In this document: piece after piece, positions 63,501-64,000 of the stretch
Position numbering within the stretch: position 1 is the stretch's first letter
Layout: each line of letters opens with the position of its first letter
From: Rhodococcus sp. PAMC28707
Lineage (GTDB): Bacteria > Actinomycetota > Actinomycetes > Mycobacteriales > Mycobacteriaceae
Assembly: GCF_004795915.1 (NCBI RefSeq)
Contig: NZ_CP039253.1
Location: 3,499,501 to 3,563,500 of the forward strand
DNA: 64,000 nucleotides
Direction of reading: 5' to 3'
Made by a program: the position numbers and the translations under genes
Notes under the pieces: model-generated
Told to the model about the DNA's origin: nothing
Seen by the model: the letters and a program-made list of their open reading frames with translations, nothing else
Database searches by the model: none

Positions 63501-63710
63501 ATTTACCCAGGCCAGCACAAAGTAATTCGCGACGTGCTGCCGTATCAGCTGAGTGTGGATGCGGAGCGCCTCAAGCGAACTCACGAGCGGGTGGCGTTGT
63601 ATCGCTTGACGTTTGGACAGCCGCGGCAGGAAGACTTGCTGGAGTTGTTGCGCTCCTCGGGAGTGACGGCCGAGCAGGCGGACTCGTGGCGTATCGACCT
63701 GCGGCCGTAG
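60513..63710 (+). CDS. SNF2-type superfamily 2 helicase
   Basis: 1065 residues. Walker A region ADETGLGKT (43-51) reads as the SNF2 form of motif I; motif II is DEFQ (281-284) and motif III SATP (315-318). In the C-terminal part VSTSVGQEGIDFHPWCHNLV (motif V) and FEQRDGRVNRFRGH (motif VI, with arginine fingers) are intact. The long insert between the two lobes is typical of SNF2-like defence helicases. Last gene of the DUF6361-PLD-helicase module, with no methyltransferase seen in the window. Confidence 0.88.
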   Translation: MSDFIRFEAEPHLKTLRPFQRATVDHVSDVLYGKRTGTRFLVADETGLGKTMVARGVIARAIEALQDNPDVRRIDVIYICSNTDVARQNIQRLDILGSKISMSTRLSLLATSTDQLKTGSGFAGKPVNLVSLTPKTSFPDKGWRSGTARERALLFVILCDYLQLSGAAKTAAYRVLQGTVQSLDRFKQRVAGFEEGIGASPGHAVKRLDQQIVAKFLELAEERTSDDGSALQRFRDLVEQTTGRPAVPGGYSAASAVISELRKVLSRAGVEALEPDLVILDEFQRFTELLETDSPVSELAQELFNYRHAKVLLLSATPYKPIDDGPEGDGTHQSQFLGVLDFLARGAKGEGAQGIAKLLDEYRQAVKNRQDPGVLRDRIRAELLTVMCRTERPPRQNESMVEERRTSAPSISSEAVTQYKKFSELADLVGARFPMDVWKSVPELVHFFESYQLGRFVGEAIEDEDVRALVASLDRLDPAAVENFDPLTVRNPRLEALIGQTTGRNWQTMLWLPPSLPYLKPGGPFAAPEAARMTKKLVFSQWTATPTAVASLLSHDANRRIARSGVATGRDVTASRHIPPRLRFSRRGEQLTAMASFIPFFPMPGLADMADPLRRAGAAGRPFDREYAESRIAGELSGKLPQGARESGAGEVASLVWQWPLALSDEKLDEALSGIVANLTPADAIAGRGAQEGIESDDDRADQSTVIDEYVSAAIEVHRQRETLDLSVIPPELTTQTARLAMHSPANCAWRAFGRLSVNTSQVTTGGRWRAAAILASGLRTLFNRWESALVLDHLYEVELSYWQKVLRYCADGNLQAVLDEHLFHLVQVEGNSEFDDEALVAFAWRAADALKLKPAIYKAKDPLQQGNDIDFSSRFALRYGDARQNEESARPGEIREAFNSPFWPFVLVSTSVGQEGIDFHPWCHNLVHWNVPGSPVDFEQRDGRVNRFRGHAVRRNIADKHGSKMLAADNPWQEAYRLAAQDAPNAEIAGLAPDWIYPGQHKVIRDVLPYQLSVDAERLKRTHERVALYRLTFGQPRQEDLLELLRSSGVTAEQADSWRIDLRP

Positions 63711-63860
63711 CCGGATTCTGCTAACAAGCGTTCTACCGAGGGTGCACCGTCCTCCAATTCCGTGTGGTCGCGCATCCGAGCTAGATGTATCGGGCACGGA
63801 CGTTAGGACGTGGTGCCGGCGGTAAGCGGCAGGCCGTCCTCCTCTACGTGCTGGATGCGG

Positions 63861-64000
63861 TCAATGGTGGTTGTAGTCGATGTTCCAGATTTCGGCGGCG
63901 TTGCGCCGTTGCTGTTCGCTGGTGTACTCGCGGGAGTAGAGCAGTTCTTCGGTGAGGAAGCGGTTGTAGCGTTCGACTCTCCCGTTGTATTTCAGTGTGT
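63861..64000 (-). pseudogene. IS481-type transposase C-terminal remnant (partial)
   Basis: 45 codons at the right edge of the window encode NGRVERYNRFLTEELLYSRE, then WNIDYNHH and a stop. This matches the end of the IS481 integrase core (NGKVERYNRTL-EELLY-REY), but the usual HYNYHRPH-ALGG end is missing, so the gene looks truncated. The rest lies outside the window. Confidence 0.65.

Noticed and set aside
58736..63710. PLD plus helicase read as DISARM
   Set aside because: No DUF1998 (drmB) protein or DNA methyltransferase accompanies them, and the first gene is DUF6361-like.
1..64000. CRISPR array, rRNA or tRNA genes
   Set aside because: No regularly spaced short repeats, rRNA segments or cloverleaf-like stretches were noticed on either strand; this was by eye only.

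Overview
The window is high-GC actinobacterial chromosome with short intergenic gaps, GTG/TTG starts, AGGAGG-type ribosome sites, a monomeric isocitrate dehydrogenase, a CmtR-type metal sensor, an NDMA-type alcohol dehydrogenase, a ureABCFGD cluster without ureE, DUF3558 lipoproteins and ESX-like small proteins. Together these suggest Nocardiaceae, most likely Rhodococcus of the erythropolis/qingshengii group. The genus is inferred from gene content and not tested by alignment.

Layout. 1-5.8 kb: start of a cytochrome P450, a ClpC-type unfoldase, an SCO6745-like protein and a DUF1254 protein. 5.9-8.9 kb: an ehuBCDA-type ectoine/amino-acid ABC importer. 9.2-10.6 kb: metal module (CDF transporter, cmtR, divergent arsR) with one shared operator. 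10.8-13.0 kb: icd. 13.1-17.6 kb: urease operon. 17.7-20.3 kb: hypothetical genes, a truncated cyclase and a nitroreductase. 20.3-26.3 kb: three copies of an exactly 927-bp two-gene cassette (DUF3558 lipoprotein plus small helical protein), with a TetR/lipase pair and a hypothetical gene between copies 2 and 3. 26.5-29.1 kb: aldehyde and alcohol dehydrogenases. 29.3-31.5 kb: ESX-like protein, WXG protein with glycine zipper, and membrane protein. 31.6-39.3 kb: redox, regulatory, nucleotidase, vWA, GlxA-type regulator/isochorismatase and an intact adenylate cyclase.

From 39.5 kb the window is accessory in character. A Fic protein stands divergently from a zinc-hook ABC ATPase that overlaps a small HEPN-like gene (39.5-43.7 kb). 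A type VII-like operon follows: WXG-like protein, TPR-region protein, lipoprotein and YbaB-like protein (43.9-48.2 kb). A decayed stretch leads into an insertion-sequence cluster (49.8-54.2 kb): an IS1380 element with target duplication, then an IS3 element interrupted by an IS30 element. Beyond it lie an alpha/beta hydrolase with a glycine-rich membrane segment, a decayed sigma-like helix-turn-helix, an EcsC-like protein, and a tight DUF6361 / phospholipase-D-like / SNF2-type helicase operon (57.6-63.7 kb). An IS481-type transposase remnant closes the window.

The strongest candidates for undescribed systems are the ATPase/HEPN-like pair beside Fic, the DUF6361-PLD-helicase module with its membrane-active neighbours, and the triplicated lipoprotein cassette. 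No CRISPR array, rRNA or tRNA was recognised.
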